A stretch of DNA of 64,000 nt from Hippopus hippopus (taxonomy: Eukaryota > Mollusca > Bivalvia > Cardiida > Cardiidae), in the NCBI GenBank assembly GCA_946811185.2, contig OX328109.1:29806129-29870128 (forward strand), read 5' to 3'. The notes beneath the pieces were generated by a model. It saw nothing but the letters and a program-made list of their open reading frames with translations, was not told the DNA's origin and did no database searches. This document shows positions 47,501 through 62,000 of this stretch, piece by piece. Each line of letters begins with the position of its first letter. The first letter of the stretch is position 1. A program made the translations under genes and the position numbers.

Positions 47501-50500
47501 CCGAATTGGGAAGATATTTGCTTATCTTGTCCTTGTACAATCAGGAAAGCTGTTAGATGCCACATCAGACCAGATCTCTAATGTAGTCCAGGATTTGATG
47601 AAAATCAGTTGTGAGAAAGACTACATGCCTCACTTGTGTTATGTTGCAATATCACAGATCATTTCACGGGTTTGTACCAGCTTTGTTTCAGACTACTGGA
47701 GAATGGGCCATGATTTAATCCTTCAAGTGCTTAAATTGCGGACAGGTTACATCAAGATCAGACTTCTTAGGATGTGCAGTCTGATCCTGGATCTAAACTA
47801 TCCACTACTTTGTCAGATATCTTGACAAAAACAATTTTGAACTTGTAATACCCACATCTTTTGCACTGACTTGGAATACCCATTTCATTTATTCAGCTTT
47901 AGATTGGTTATAAGAGATATATTCTAATTGTCCTTTTTGGTTAATATATAAATTCCCTGCCTTTCATTATTTTCTTTACCTTTTGATCTTGATAAATTAC
48001 TGTAAAAGTGCTTAACATTATTTTGAAGTCAGTTTGCAGTTACACATGTTTTATGCATCATTTTCATGGGAATGTGTTTTAACTCTTTACTAAATGACAA
48101 AATTTTTGCTTGGTCCAAATCGAAAGCACTTGCAGGTGACATTAAATTCAGCTGAAATGATGGTAATTGTCTGTGAAGGTGTAGAAAACCTAGTGGGAAA
48201 AAGACAAAATCCTTTTCTCTATTTCCACAAGGTTTTCAAAAGGCTTTACCCTCAGGGTAATTAAAACTCAGGATTATGTGGTAAAGAATTAACCCTATAC
48301 CAAAAAATCCCAATTTTTAAGAACCCTGTGGAAAAGGAGTTTTGGAAACGTTTTCTATCCTTTCAAAGATAAAACCCTTCATTTGAACATTTCAGTTTGG
48401 GCAAGTCCAAAATTTTGATGTTTCACTTTTAACTGTTTACCAAATGACAAAACCATAGACCAATTCAAATTGAAAGCATTATTTTGCAGGTGACAAAAAT
48501 AAACGTGGCTTAGATTTTGAAATTTGTTTTGGAAAGGTTAGAAAACATTGTGGAAAAAGGAGAAAATGCTAGTTCCAGCATTTCCTTGTATTCCCACAAC
48601 GCTTTCTAAAGGCTTGTTTCTCAAGGACGTTAAAAGTCAGGATTATGTGGTAGAGGGTTAACTGTTTACCAAATGACAAGACTTAAGTCATGTCTAAATT
48701 GAAAACATTTGCAGACTCCAAAGTATTATATAAATCAAAAATTAAAATTTGCCTTTGGAAGGGAAGAAGACATTATGGAAAATAGAAAAAATTCTGGTTA
48801 CCAGCACTTTCTCCTCTTCCCAAATTTTGCAAAAGTCTTCTTTTTTAGAGTCATTAAAACTCTCGATTGTTTTGTAAAGGGTTAAGGTGATGTTTACAGT
48901 GCCGTACAAGTCAGTGCTCATAAGTTTTATCCAGAGAAGTCGGTGAATTATTGATCATGTGGACTTTGTACCTGTAAAAGAATAAAAGCAACGTCTGATT
49001 TTGAATTTCAAAGTTGTGACAAGAATCTACATATCTAACTGTAAAGATTAGTTTAAAAATAATAATATAGCTGTGTGATTGCCTCTTTGTGTGCTGAAAA
49101 GGAAGGAATAATTTTTGGCACAATGGAGCTGACAAGAAAAGAAGAGAAGAAATATAGTTTGATTCCTGATTCTGTCTGTTTTCAAATAACTACCGGGTAA
49201 TTGACAATTGTTTTCCGAAAGTCTGGTAAAGACTACTCTGATATGAGACTAAGTTATTTCAAAGCGATAGTGCACATATTGTTACTTTCTGGAATTATTT
49301 AGTTCAATTCCCATATAACAGAATGTGATATCTGGTCGTATACTTGTACCATCCACAAAAGGAAATGTATTATGTGCTTTTCCCTGTTTATGGTTAAATT
49401 GTCAATATAATTTTTCCATTTCTTCATTCACAGGTAAAACATAAAGTATTTCAGAAGTATGTGGCACCTCATTTTCAAGAAAAGTTAACAAGGGGCTGGT
49501 CAGAGTGTTCTCCAGATGATTTATTATTAGTTTTGCAGGCCAGAAAACATCATCCAGTAGGTGCCAAGTTCTGTTGCTCAGTTTAGATCATACAGGGTTT
49601 GAAACCACCACTGAACATTGGTTCTACCCTTTTTATGAGGAAAAGCAGCCAGTGGCTTGGAAAGAATTGCTCTCAGTGTAAGCAAATATTGTATAGCAAC
49701 AAACCAGAAACTGTAAATTCGGAAGATACAATCTCTAGATGTTTTTTACCCAACCCTTTTACTTTTAGTGTCATAGGCAAAATCAGGACTTTTACCGATG
49801 GCATGGATCAAGATTTATACTGTTCCTCTGTATAGTCAAGCCTATAGAATTATTTTTTCTTAAGTTTCAGTGGATTCTTTATTCAGCTATCGAAAGAGGT
49901 CTAGTTTATATTTGCTATACTCTGTGAAAAGGGGGTTTAATGCATCTAGGTGATCCATGATACAAAGCAAGTTATAACATAATTCTTGATACATAAAATT
50001 AATTTTATCTTCCATTTAATCAAGTCATGAGATAAAGTGGTCTTTTGACATGTGAAAATTTACCCATAGCAAAAAGTTTCAACCATTGTCAGCCTGCCCC
50101 CACTGCCCAGTCTGACATAAGTCTATACTTTTTGTAGATGCATTGAGTCCCCTTTGACAGAGCACAGCTCAATTATATTTGGTACTGAAGGAGTTGAACA
50201 TCAAGAAAATATTTGCCACTTGCATTTTGACAGAGTTGTGCATGATGCACAGTGACTTTTAACATCTGTGTATGGAGAGGGTATTACCTCTTTACCAAAC
50301 GACAAACATTTGGGCTTGACCAAATTGAAAGCTTTTGCAGAAGATAAATGTAGCTCAAAAGGTGAGTTCTGTCTTTGATAGGGTAGAAAACATTGTGAGA
50401 AAAGGAGAAAATGCTGGTTACCTGCATTTTCTCCTATTCCCACAATATTGTCAAAGGCCTTCATTTTTCAGGGTTGTTAAAACTGGGTTGTATGGTAAAG

Positions 50501-53500
50501 TATTAATTTGAATTCAGTGACAGTTCTAGTTGTACTCATATGCCAAACAGACCTATGTTTTAATGACCCAGAGTACAATGACTTGTGAATTCATTATGGA
50601 AAAGGCAGAAAAGGTGGTTACCAACATCTTGTCTTTTTCTCATAATATTTTCTACCCTTTTCAAGGAGTCCTAACATTTTAGCCACACATTTGTTTTTTC
50701 GTCTGCCAATTCTTTAAGTTTGGATAAGTCTAAAATTTGGTCATTTGTTAAAGAGCTGATAGATAAGATGGCTGAACCTTGTCACAGCAGCTTAAGAAAT
50801 AAAAGTTTTTTGTGGGCAAATGAATGATATTTTGATTCCACATTTTCACAGAAAGTGGTTGAACAACACCTGACAGAAAGTTGGGATGGCGGTAAACTGA
50901 TATCCGAGAACACATTTCATCACATAGCATGTGTATTTAAGGTAAAGATTATGGCATGCCAAACCCTTTTCAAATACAGGATCCTGGATGGCTCAGTGGT
51001 AAAGTGTAGGACTTGTAATCCTGAAGCCTGGGTTCAATACTCAGAGCACTGGAATTTTGTGGGAGTGTCATAGGGCCTGACACCTCAAGGCCTTGCCTAG
51101 CACTGATAAAACCAAGGATATAAATGAGTAAGGGAGCCTGATATAATGTTAAACACATTTCAGTCAACAAATTGTTAGTTTTTGAAATGGCTTTACGACC
51201 CTGAAAACACTGTGGGAAATAGAGAAAATCCTGGTAACAGGATATTTTCCTTTTCCAACTGTTTTCTGTCTTTTCAAGGACAAATCCCATTATTTGAGTC
51301 ACAATTAATTGCTCATCACAATTTTATGTAAAGAAAGTCTGTTTAACTCTTTACCAAACAATCGACTCTGAGAAAGAAGCCTTTAAAAGCATTGCCAAGG
51401 CTCGCGTCATACAATTTTAGTCAACTCGTTTGATAAAAATGATAATACATAAACACTCATGTAAGATCCTCTATTTATGAGTCGCATTAATTTTTTTGTC
51501 TGCAAATGCTTTTAATTTGGATGATTCAAAAATTTTTTCGTTTGGTAAAGAGTTAACCAAAGAATCCTTACAGAATGACAGGGTAGATGATGTGATGGAT
51601 AAAAGGAGAAAATGGTGGTTAATAGCATTTTTACCTTTCCCCACGTCTTCAAAAGCCTTGTAAGGTTTTTTTTTTTTTTTTTTTTTTTTTAAGCCTTCTT
51701 ATTTCTTTATATAATAAGAAGTCTTCAAAAGCTTTAAAATATATTTTAAGCCTTCTTATCAAATATATAATGAGGTCCTGAAAACAGAGGAACTGTATGT
51801 GACAGATTTAGTTTAGCAATGCTCTATGCAAAGGGTTTAATGCATCTGCAAAACGTATCAAGCAAGGTCAGCCTGTGCAGTCTGCGCATGCTGACCTTGG
51901 TCGAGAACTTTTGCTATCTATAATTTTTCTGCAAGTATGATGACCTTTCTACCTCATGATTCAGTCGGTTGACAGACAAAATGGATTGTATGGATCCATC
52001 ATTATGCGATTACTTGCTTGGAATAATGCATCACAAAGATGCATTAAAATCCATCTAGTGCCAGAGCACTACACATTTACATGTTGTGTTTATTATCATT
52101 TAGAAAACAAGACAGCATCCTGTGATACATACAGCGATTGATGTGGTGATATCAGAGGTAATTGAGGAAAAACTGGATTTGATTGCTTTCTGGAAAACAG
52201 CAGTTTGTAAGCTAAGTTTAATTGTTTTATTGTATAAACCTTATACTGTATTGTTTTACTCTGATTCTGTGTTCACATTTTAAAGTTTTTAACTCTTTAC
52301 TAAACAATAAAATTTTAGACCAGTCCAAATTGAAAGCATTTGCAGAAGACAAAATAAATGACACTAAATATTGAAATTTAGTTTTGAAAGGGTAGAAAAC
52401 ATTTTTGGAAGAGGAGAGAATGTTGGTTACAGCATTTTCTCCATTTCCAGCAATGTTTTCAAAAGGCTTCTCCCTCAGGGTTGTTTAAACATGGAACTGT
52501 TTGATAAAGGGAAAAGCAGCCAGAAATGCCAAAAAATAGCAGGTAGGTGCTCTGATTGCTGGGATATGATAGAAATGATCATGAAAATTGTGTTAAACAC
52601 AAAACAAATGAGCCATGCTCTGTGAAAAGGGGGTTTTATGTACCTGTAAAAGGTATCGACCCAGGTCAGCCTGCACATGCTGACCTGGGTCAAAACCTTT
52701 GCTATTGGTAAATTTTTAACATGTCAAAGGACCAGTTTGGTTGTTGGACAGAATCTATTAATTTGGATCCATAAATATATATGATGACATGGTAGGTGTA
52801 TATTGCATCATGGAGATGCATTAAACCCCATTTACACAGAGCATGGCTCAAATTTTACCAAGTTTGACAGCAACGGATACTGAGTGTTACACATTATCAC
52901 CGGTAGACAAATGTGTACATGCAAAAGTGATGTATTTGTAGTATGTAAGATTGACCTTTCTTTTTATTTACCTCTATCTGCAGATACACATAGGTATGAA
53001 TGGAACTCTGGTTAAAGGGGGTTTAATGTGTCTCCATAATTATGTAGAGGATATTTGTTTTATAGAGGATATTTGTTTTTTACGCTGAAAGATCGAAATT
53101 TATTTCATCAAGTGAATATCATCAGTAATATTTTCACTCGTGGCTTTGCCACTCATGAAAATATTACCGATGATGTTCACGATATGAAATAAATTTCGAT
53201 CTTTCACCAAAAAAAAGCAAATGTTCTATTTATTTCATGCTTTTAACCCTTTCTGGGGGGAACTTAATCAAAATCCAGTACAGTTCTTTTCGGTTATTCC
53301 CCGTGGTGTACCCCCTTCGCATAGCAACGCATTAAATATCAAAAAATATTTCACCAATATTTCTCGATAAGCTACTGGAAAGCATGAAAGCACGGATTGC
53401 GCAGGCTGACAAGAGTCAAAACTTTTTGTAGTTGCACTAAACTCGCTTTTCATAATGCATTAGTTTTCAAAGAGCATGCTGCTATAATTGAGACTATAAC

Positions 53501-56500
53501 TGTTTCCACAGTTTTCCTATAATTTTTATTTAAACTGCATAACTTTTTACCAGGAAGATATGAGAGACGCAGTTTTTGGAAGTTGCCTTTTTTGTGTAAA
53601 GTGAAATAGTGTTGCAGCATTTTAGTCACATTTGTCATCCGCAGATGCTTTCATTGTGAACAAGTTTAAAATTTTGGGGGTCTGAAGGAGAGTTAGGTGT
53701 ATACAAAGAAATTTGAACTTTAATTTGTAGTTCAAGAAAATTTGATCTGTTCATAGAGCATTAAGCCGCAAACAAACAGGTAACTGTATACCAGAAGATC
53801 CCGTATTTTAATGACCCTATAAAAGAAGGCTTTTGAAAACTTTTTGGAAAAAGGATTAATTGATTGTATGGCATTTAACACTATTTTCAACAATATTCCA
53901 GTTATATCGGGGCGCCCAGTGCACCTGTCCATGGTTTCCTGGAGTTTCTTTTACCAGTACTTTGCACAATATTCTTTCCAAGCCACTGGCTACTTTCCCA
54001 CACAATCATTGTTGAAACAATGGTCAGCAGTGAGAGAGGAATGAATTCTGTTAAAATGACTATCATCAATCCTCCAGAAGGAAGTGGTGGAACTGGAGAT
54101 CAAACCAGCAACCACCTGGTCTCAAGTCCTGTACTCTACCAACTGAGCTACCGGGGCTTGGCATGGGAAAAGGAGATAATGCTTGTAAATAGCATTTTCT
54201 CTTTTTCCATCAATGTTTTTTACCCTTCCTTAGGTACTTTTCAATGTTTGAGTCACCTAGATTTCTTTTTGTCAGCAGAAGCTTTCAATATGGGCAAGTC
54301 TAAAAGTTTTGCCATTCTTTAAAGGGTTAATGAGTGGTATATTACAATTTTTTTTTTTTTTTTTTGATATTTCAGGTCCTTTGTTTGAAGATAAAACCAG
54401 GGCCACAACTAGATCTGTTGGGTTATATATCTTTGACAAGCTGATTCCTTATCTAGATTCTCCAAAGCTGGTAAATAAAGTCAGTTATGTACATCAATAT
54501 GAACCATGCTCTGTGAATAGATTGGCTTAACCATCTTCAAAAAGTGTCGACCCATGTCAGCCTGCGCAGTCCGTGCAGGCTGACATGGGTTGACACTTTC
54601 TGCAATTGGTCAATTTTCTGCATGTCAGAGGTCTAGTACACCTCATGATTCAGTGTGTTGTAAGACAAAATGGACCTTACAGATCCATAACAATTTGATG
54701 TTTTGCTTTGTATAATGCACCATGGAGATGCTTTATACTCCTTTTTTCCAAAGTGTGGGTCATATGTATATGTACGTAAACGTTTTAGGTATGTTGTTCC
54801 AGGCCTGTATTTATCCACCTTTCTGTATTGTTTTCAAAGTCTAAAATAAATAATGTTTACCAGAAAAGGTGATCTGATTGGCAGAGACATTCAGTATGCT
54901 GAGCCCCGGTAGCTAAATTGGTAGCAAACAGAACATGAGAACAGGAGGTCCGCTGATTTGACAATAGTTATGTGGGAAAGCAGCCATTGGCTTGGAAAAA
55001 ATATTGTGCGTAGTACTGGTAAAAGAAACTCGAGGCAAGCATGGATAGGTGCACTGGCCACTGCAATATATCTGAAATAATGTTGAAAACAGCATTAAAA
55101 CCATACAGTCAATCAATGAGACATTTAGTATAAGCAAATAGGCCAAAAAAGTTACGTTTCTTTGAGCACTTTGCTGCATATTTTGAAAGGAAATGAGCAA
55201 GTCCCATGAGACAGTGGGATATCATTAGGACACAATCAGTAACCCATAAAGTAGACAAATGTTAATTAACCAATCATGAGAATAACAAATGGGAAATGAA
55301 AACCTAAATATACCAATTAGACACTTCATTGCAATATAGTGTGCCTCTGTTTGTAGGGATTGTTGCTTTCGATTGTACTTCATATATGATGCCATAGATT
55401 TTTGTTTATGTGTGATCCTGGTAGTAATTTTAAATGCACAATAAATTTGAAGATATCTACTAATAGAAATAAGCGTGATTGTGGAAGCACTGTAGCCAAA
55501 AAGGATGATCAATTTTCATGTCCATGATCCAGTTTTTATGAAGATATGAATGAGCGGTGCCCTGACATAAAGGGGGTTTAATGCTTCTCCATGATGCACA
55601 TATATCAAGCAAGTCATCACTTAATTTTGGACGCATAAATTCAATTTTGTCTAAAAGCTGGCTGAATCTTGATGTAGAGTGGTCCTTGGACATACAGAAT
55701 ATTTACAATGTCAAAAGGTTTCAAGCCATGTCAGCCTGCTTGAACTGCACAGGCTGACATGACTCAGTACTTTCTGCAGATGCATTAATCCAGTTTTCAC
55801 AGAGCATGACGATTATTTTGTTTGCCTTATATTACTAGGTTGAGGAAATTCTATTCCCCCACATCACCAATCAGCTAAAACACCATAACACACAGGCTGT
55901 TACCAAGGTGATAACCTTGGTTCAGGGCACCAGTCAAGGTGAAGTACAGCTGTCTGTCCTCAAATGTTTGGTACAACACTCTGATAATCCACAGTATGGA
56001 ATGATGAATGATATCATCAGTCATGTAAGTATATTTTTTTTAACCCTACACAGAATGATCCAGTGTATTCTTCAACCACGAGGAACGAGGCTGATGGAAA
56101 CATTTAGGGAAGAAGAAGAAAATGCTTGTAACCAGCATCCTCCCCTTTTCCCTTAATATATTCTATATTTTCATACAGAAAAAGAAATTGATGGGAACAA
56201 GCATTTTTCTCTTTTGGTGACAATGTGTACACAATGTAGTCATGCATTAAATGTTTTGCTAACTAAAAAGTTTTAGCCTTGTCCAAGTTAAAAACATTTG
56301 CAGACAAGAAATCAAAATAATGTGACTCATAACATGAAATTTGTCTTTTAAAAAATGGAAAACATTGGAGGAAAAGGAGAAAATGCTGGTTACCAGGATT
56401 TTCTCCTTTTCCCAATATGTTTTTTAAAGCCTTTTTCTTTATTTGGTTAAATGTTAGGATTGTTTGGCAAAGGGTTTAGCCCTAATCTATTTTAATTAAT

Positions 56501-59026
56501 AGTTGGGCTGTTTTCAAAGAAAATGCGGAGGTATTGTCATAGCCCTGTTGTCGTCCGTGTCATTGCCACCTGCATTGTTGTGTAACTACTATGAAATTTT
56601 ATTATATCCCTGTCATTACCGAAGATATTTACTTTAAACTTGGACTAGTTGTTAACTACCTAAAGGGGAGCCCATACAACATCGGCAGGTAACAATTAAA
56701 ATATTTTTGACATAGTTAAGCCCCTTTTTTTACTTAGAACTTTCCCTGAAAACCATTCTATTTCTAGAAGCAACTGCAGCAGAGCATTAACACCAGTACA
56801 TGGTGGTTTTGTTTTTCCTCTACAAGAATGTATTCATAGTTGTTTGCCACAAATTTGATATGAGAGGAATAGTTATCTCTTTACCAAACGATAAAATTTT
56901 AGACTTATCCAAATTGAAAGCATTTGCAGATGACAAGAGTGGCTCATATGGTGAAATTTGTCATGGAAAGGGTGGAAAACATTGTGGGAAAAGGAGAAAA
57001 TGCGGGTTACCAGCATTTTCTCTTTTTCCCACAATGTTTTCAAAGCCTCCCTCCTCAGAGTGGTTAAAAGTCAGGATTGTGTGGTAAAAGGTTAAATTTT
57101 AAATCAAAATGAGCTACAAGCTTACGTCTTGTGGTACTTTCTCCAGGAAACTCGGTTACAAATGGCAAGGAATAAAGTTGTTGCCCCTCAAACAATGTCC
57201 ATGTGTGGTTATTCATTTCTTGTTTCCAGTTTTAGTGGCTTCGTATTTCTTAGAAATTAACATAAGGACAAAATCAGAAAATTAGTACTCTGCAAGATTT
57301 TGATTTATTACATAAACTCACTTGTTTTTAGTGTAATATACCCATTGCTTATTTTCCTATCTTTTGTTAAGTTATATGTGACATCATTTTACATACCTCT
57401 TTCAGAGACTTGAAATGAGGTGGTATCTTTGGAAAAAATGGCATGTGCATGTGTGTCTTGCATTTGGATTTGTGAAAATGTGTTTTGTGATCAAAAGAAT
57501 CTGACATTTGTTGGCTATTGAGTTAAAGTTTATTATAATAGTCCACATAAATTTTACTTAGCTTGCTAGAGACTTGCTTAACCCTTTACCACACAACCCT
57601 GATTTTTAACAACCTGGAGGAAGAAGACCTTTTAAAACATTATGGGAACAGGAGAAAATTCTGTTAACCAGCAAGTTCTCCTTTTCCCACGGTGTTTTCT
57701 ACCCAATTAAGGATATATTTCATCATTTGGGCTAGTGCTAATTTGTCGTCTGCATATGCTTTTAATTTGGACCAGTCGAAAATTGGTAAAGAGTTAACAT
57801 CATTTTTCAAACTTGTTTAGTAAAGTTTTATCTCCAATGCCACCTGATGTAAGACCCTTTTTATATTTTGCACAATACATGTATTTCAGTTTGTGCCTGA
57901 TGCAAATACCAGTTTACTGACGGAGTTGAAAAATGCATACGCTATGCAGCCATCCTGGATGTAAGGTTATTTTTTATCACAAGTTCTAGTTTTAGATTTT
58001 TTTTTTTTTTTTCCTAATTTATATTTGTGGTACATGATCTTTGATACTCTAGACCTCTTTCCCATATTATAAAACATTTGCCCACCTCTCTATTAACTCT
58101 TTACCAGACAACGAAGTTTAAAACAGTCCAGGTTGAAAATGTAATAATGCAGACAACAAATAAAATATTTTTCAAATACATCTTTTTGTTTGTGGAAGGA
58201 TAGAAAACATTGTGGGAAAAGAAGAAAATGCTGGTCACTAGCATTTTCTTCTTTTCCCACAATGTTTTCTACCGTTCTATGAAAGAAATCTATTAAGATC
58301 AATTGAAAATGCCATCTGAAAATACTTCAAATTTAGTTGAGTCTAAAAATTAGTAGTTTGGTAAAGAAAAATGAAGGTTTTACTTTATGTCTATTTCAGA
58401 ACAGATAAGAAGGAAATAGTTCCATGGTCAAAATGGTGTGTCTCATCTATGGATTACCTTGTTACTAAGGGAGATGATCCTGCATGGCAGCTGGACATTC
58501 TACAGTTTCTCTTTATCCATAGCTTCTTCACTGTGAAGAAATCTTCAGATATTCCACATGTATGTTGATACTACATTTTGTTATCTCCACCATTTGAAAA
58601 TCTTCAGACATTCCTAAATGTAAGCTAATAGTAACATTCTTATGTTATCCTCGGTGTGAAGAAATCTTAAGCCATTTTGTTTGGGAGTCAATGGTCCATT
58701 TTTTTACAATCCTTATACAATTCATTTACCCCCAAACAAATTTGCAGCAGGTGCTTGTGTGAAACTCTCTTGCACAATGAAGATAATCAGTATGAATTCA
58801 GCTGTACATATGAAAACAGTGTGAAAACTGGGAAATTTCTCTAAATAAAATCAGAAAGAAAATGTTTTCATATCAGTTTTAAGTCATAGAATGCCAAAAA
58901 TCTTTTTTTTATAATTTCAAAATAAGTTGTTTGCATTGCTACAGTCTTTTGAGTTTATTGTGGAGGGAGGGAGAAAGAGAGAAAGAGAACATGGTGGGTG
59001 AGGGATAGAGAAAAGAGAACATGGTG

Positions 59027-59072
<46 letters not shown>

Positions 59073-62000
59073 ATGATGAAATAAATAAAACTGACTACAA
59101 AGAATGATACATCACCAAATGAATTCCAGTGAGTAATATGTTGTAGTTACAGTGTATATCATATCATAAATTTTTGTCATTGCAGTGCAAACCATGTAAA
59201 GATCAGCACTCAGACCATGTTAGAGCAGTTACGAGTCAACACTTTTATAAAACTATCACAAGGTTACTATCTCATAACAGAAAAAGTAAGAACTCATTTC
59301 TATTTTCACAGAGGTGCTGTTTTGTAGAAAATATTGACAAGAAATTAAAGTTTCTGGTTGGATATGAAAACGTATGTTTGAAAAATTGCTTGTTTGTTGT
59401 AATCCATATTTGCAGTTGATATACATGTATATCATTCTACATGAAGATGGAAGATCTTACTTTAATGAAGTTTGGAAAGAACAAGTTCCCCTCAAGTTCC
59501 TTGTAGATGATTTTTTTTTTTTTTTTTTTCAAATTTACAACATAATAGAGAAGAAACCATAGAAAAATGCTATGGCTGATTTCTCCAGATCTCCTGTCTT
59601 TGCTTTTCAGATTTCAGTCTTTTTTCGTAGAAGCCAGATTTGTATTGTTTTGTAGTTAACATAGGTTGCCTTTTTTCCTTAGGATACATTTATACTTACA
59701 TTTGAATTGGTTAATTCCCAACAATACAACAAAATTTCAGCCATGTCCAAATTGAAAGTATTTGCAGACAACAATGCAAATGTTACTCAATACATGAAAT
59801 TTTCTTAGAAAGGTTATAAAGCGTTGTGGGGAAAGGAGAAAATGCTGGTAACCAGCATTTTACCCTTTACCATTTGGCATTTTTAATAGCTTTCTTCCTC
59901 AGGTTGTTAAAAGTTGGGATTAACTGGTAAAGAGTTAAATGCTTAACAACTGGGTACTGTGAAGGCCTTCCATAATTTTTACTTCTATTTTATGTAGTTG
60001 TAAAGCGTTTTTTAGCTTGTTTAAACCCTTTACTAAGTGATCCTTAGAAACCATAAAATATTGTGGGAAGGGAAAATACAGATAGCTGGTCAACCCTATA
60101 GAATTGTCATTTTGTAGAAAAGTGTAACTGGGTATATGTTAATTTTTATTCAGAGGATTGTCTATTAGTTTAGGTCACAAAATTATAAATTTGATTGTAA
60201 ATGTTATACAGACCTACCAAGATCAGCCCAGTTCAATCAACACCTTGATGTGTTATATGACCTAGCTCTATATGCAAAGACACTTGTACAGAAAACTGAT
60301 TATGTGCAGTTACAGAGCCAGAGTTTTAATGAAGAGGTAATTCAGATACTTTTTTTTTCTTTATTTTTTTACATTGAATTCGGGTTTTCTTCAAACTTTC
60401 TATTACTGAATCCTTTACCAAACTCAAAGGCTAATATTGGTAAGACTGAAATATCCTGATGATGTAACTTTACAGTAAAATATTGACAATGGCACTATCT
60501 TTCTGTTGAGGGCCCCAGCTTTGACAGTAATTTTGTCAATATTCTCTCGGAACGATTTCTTCACTGGTAAGTTTTTGCTTATTTATCTTTATTCATGCTT
60601 GATTTTATCAGGGATAGTGCTTCAGGGAGTCTGAAGGCTATAAATTTGAAGGAAAATGAAAATATCGTGACCCCATATCTCTGTGTTGACAGAAGTTGGT
60701 GGATTGACAGCTTGGTGCTTTAAAATTGTGGCAAAATTATATTCAAATCCTGCATCTTTCTACGGCCATACCTAATGGGGAATAAAGTTAAATCATATCT
60801 ACACACAACAGCATTGCTGGATTTTTGATGATTTGCTAAGAAAGAAATAAATATTGAAAAAATTCTTCGAGACATACCTTTGTTTACTGTTTTCTGTCGA
60901 AAGCCCTAGCTCGCGAGTCCCGGGATGTATTGAGGGCACAAAAATCCATTGACTCTTTTTGGAGCTAGTTCCCAGATTACCTTCCATGAAGATGTCCCCT
61001 AGTTTGTTACTTAGTAGAAGGGGCAAAACAACAACAGAAACAATTTCTCTTACTATTATGTGTATTCAGATGGTTTCTGCAAATAAACATAAACAATCAT
61101 AACTACAAGTACAAAACGCTCCATAAACACTTAATTCTTACAAAAATGTATACTTACAAGCATGTATATGTGAAAAAATGATATGAATAGCTACCTGTAT
61201 CTATATTAAGGTATAAATACAGTGATATCATGAAGTAAACAACTTCTCATGTACATATAAAAATGGTGGGTGATGTGATTGGTGCAATTGATTATTATTA
61301 ACCGAGCGGTTTGTTAGATGAAACGAAAGATAACAATACCGTAAGATTTTCACATAATTTTAATACACCTATACTTTCGCACTATGACAAAGAGGTATTT
61401 ACACTGTTGTGGGGATATGTTTTTTTCATTTAACTTCTACCAAACACTCCCATGTTTAGCCCTTTACTAAGTGACAAAATTTTAGACTGGTTTGAATTGA
61501 AATCGTTTTCAGACAACAGATTAAATGTGGCTCAAAGGATGGGATTTGTCGCTGAAAGATTTGAAAACATTGTGGGAAAAGGAGAAAATGCTGGTTACCA
61601 GCATTTTCTCCTTTTTCCATAATGGTTTTAAAAGGCCTCTTCCTCAAGGTCATTAAAATTCTTGATCATGTGGTAAAGGGTTAAACAACCTCAAGGCTTT
61701 TGAAAACATCATATGGAAAATTGTATGAAGAATAAATGATAAAGTTATTATGTATTCGAGAACTTCTATATTCTCTAGATCTAATTCCATCATTCCAGCC
61801 ACATTTAATGAATTGACTGTGAAATGCTTATGACATGGACAAGTCTTAACAGTTTGGGGACTCATGAAAATTATGTGAGATTACTTGTCAAAATTATTGG
61901 TGTTAAACAGTATGATATTAATTCTATCGATTGGTTTTTGTTCATAGGTGGAAGAACAGTGGAATAAAGTCATGGACTTTTTACCAAGTTTACAAGAAAA

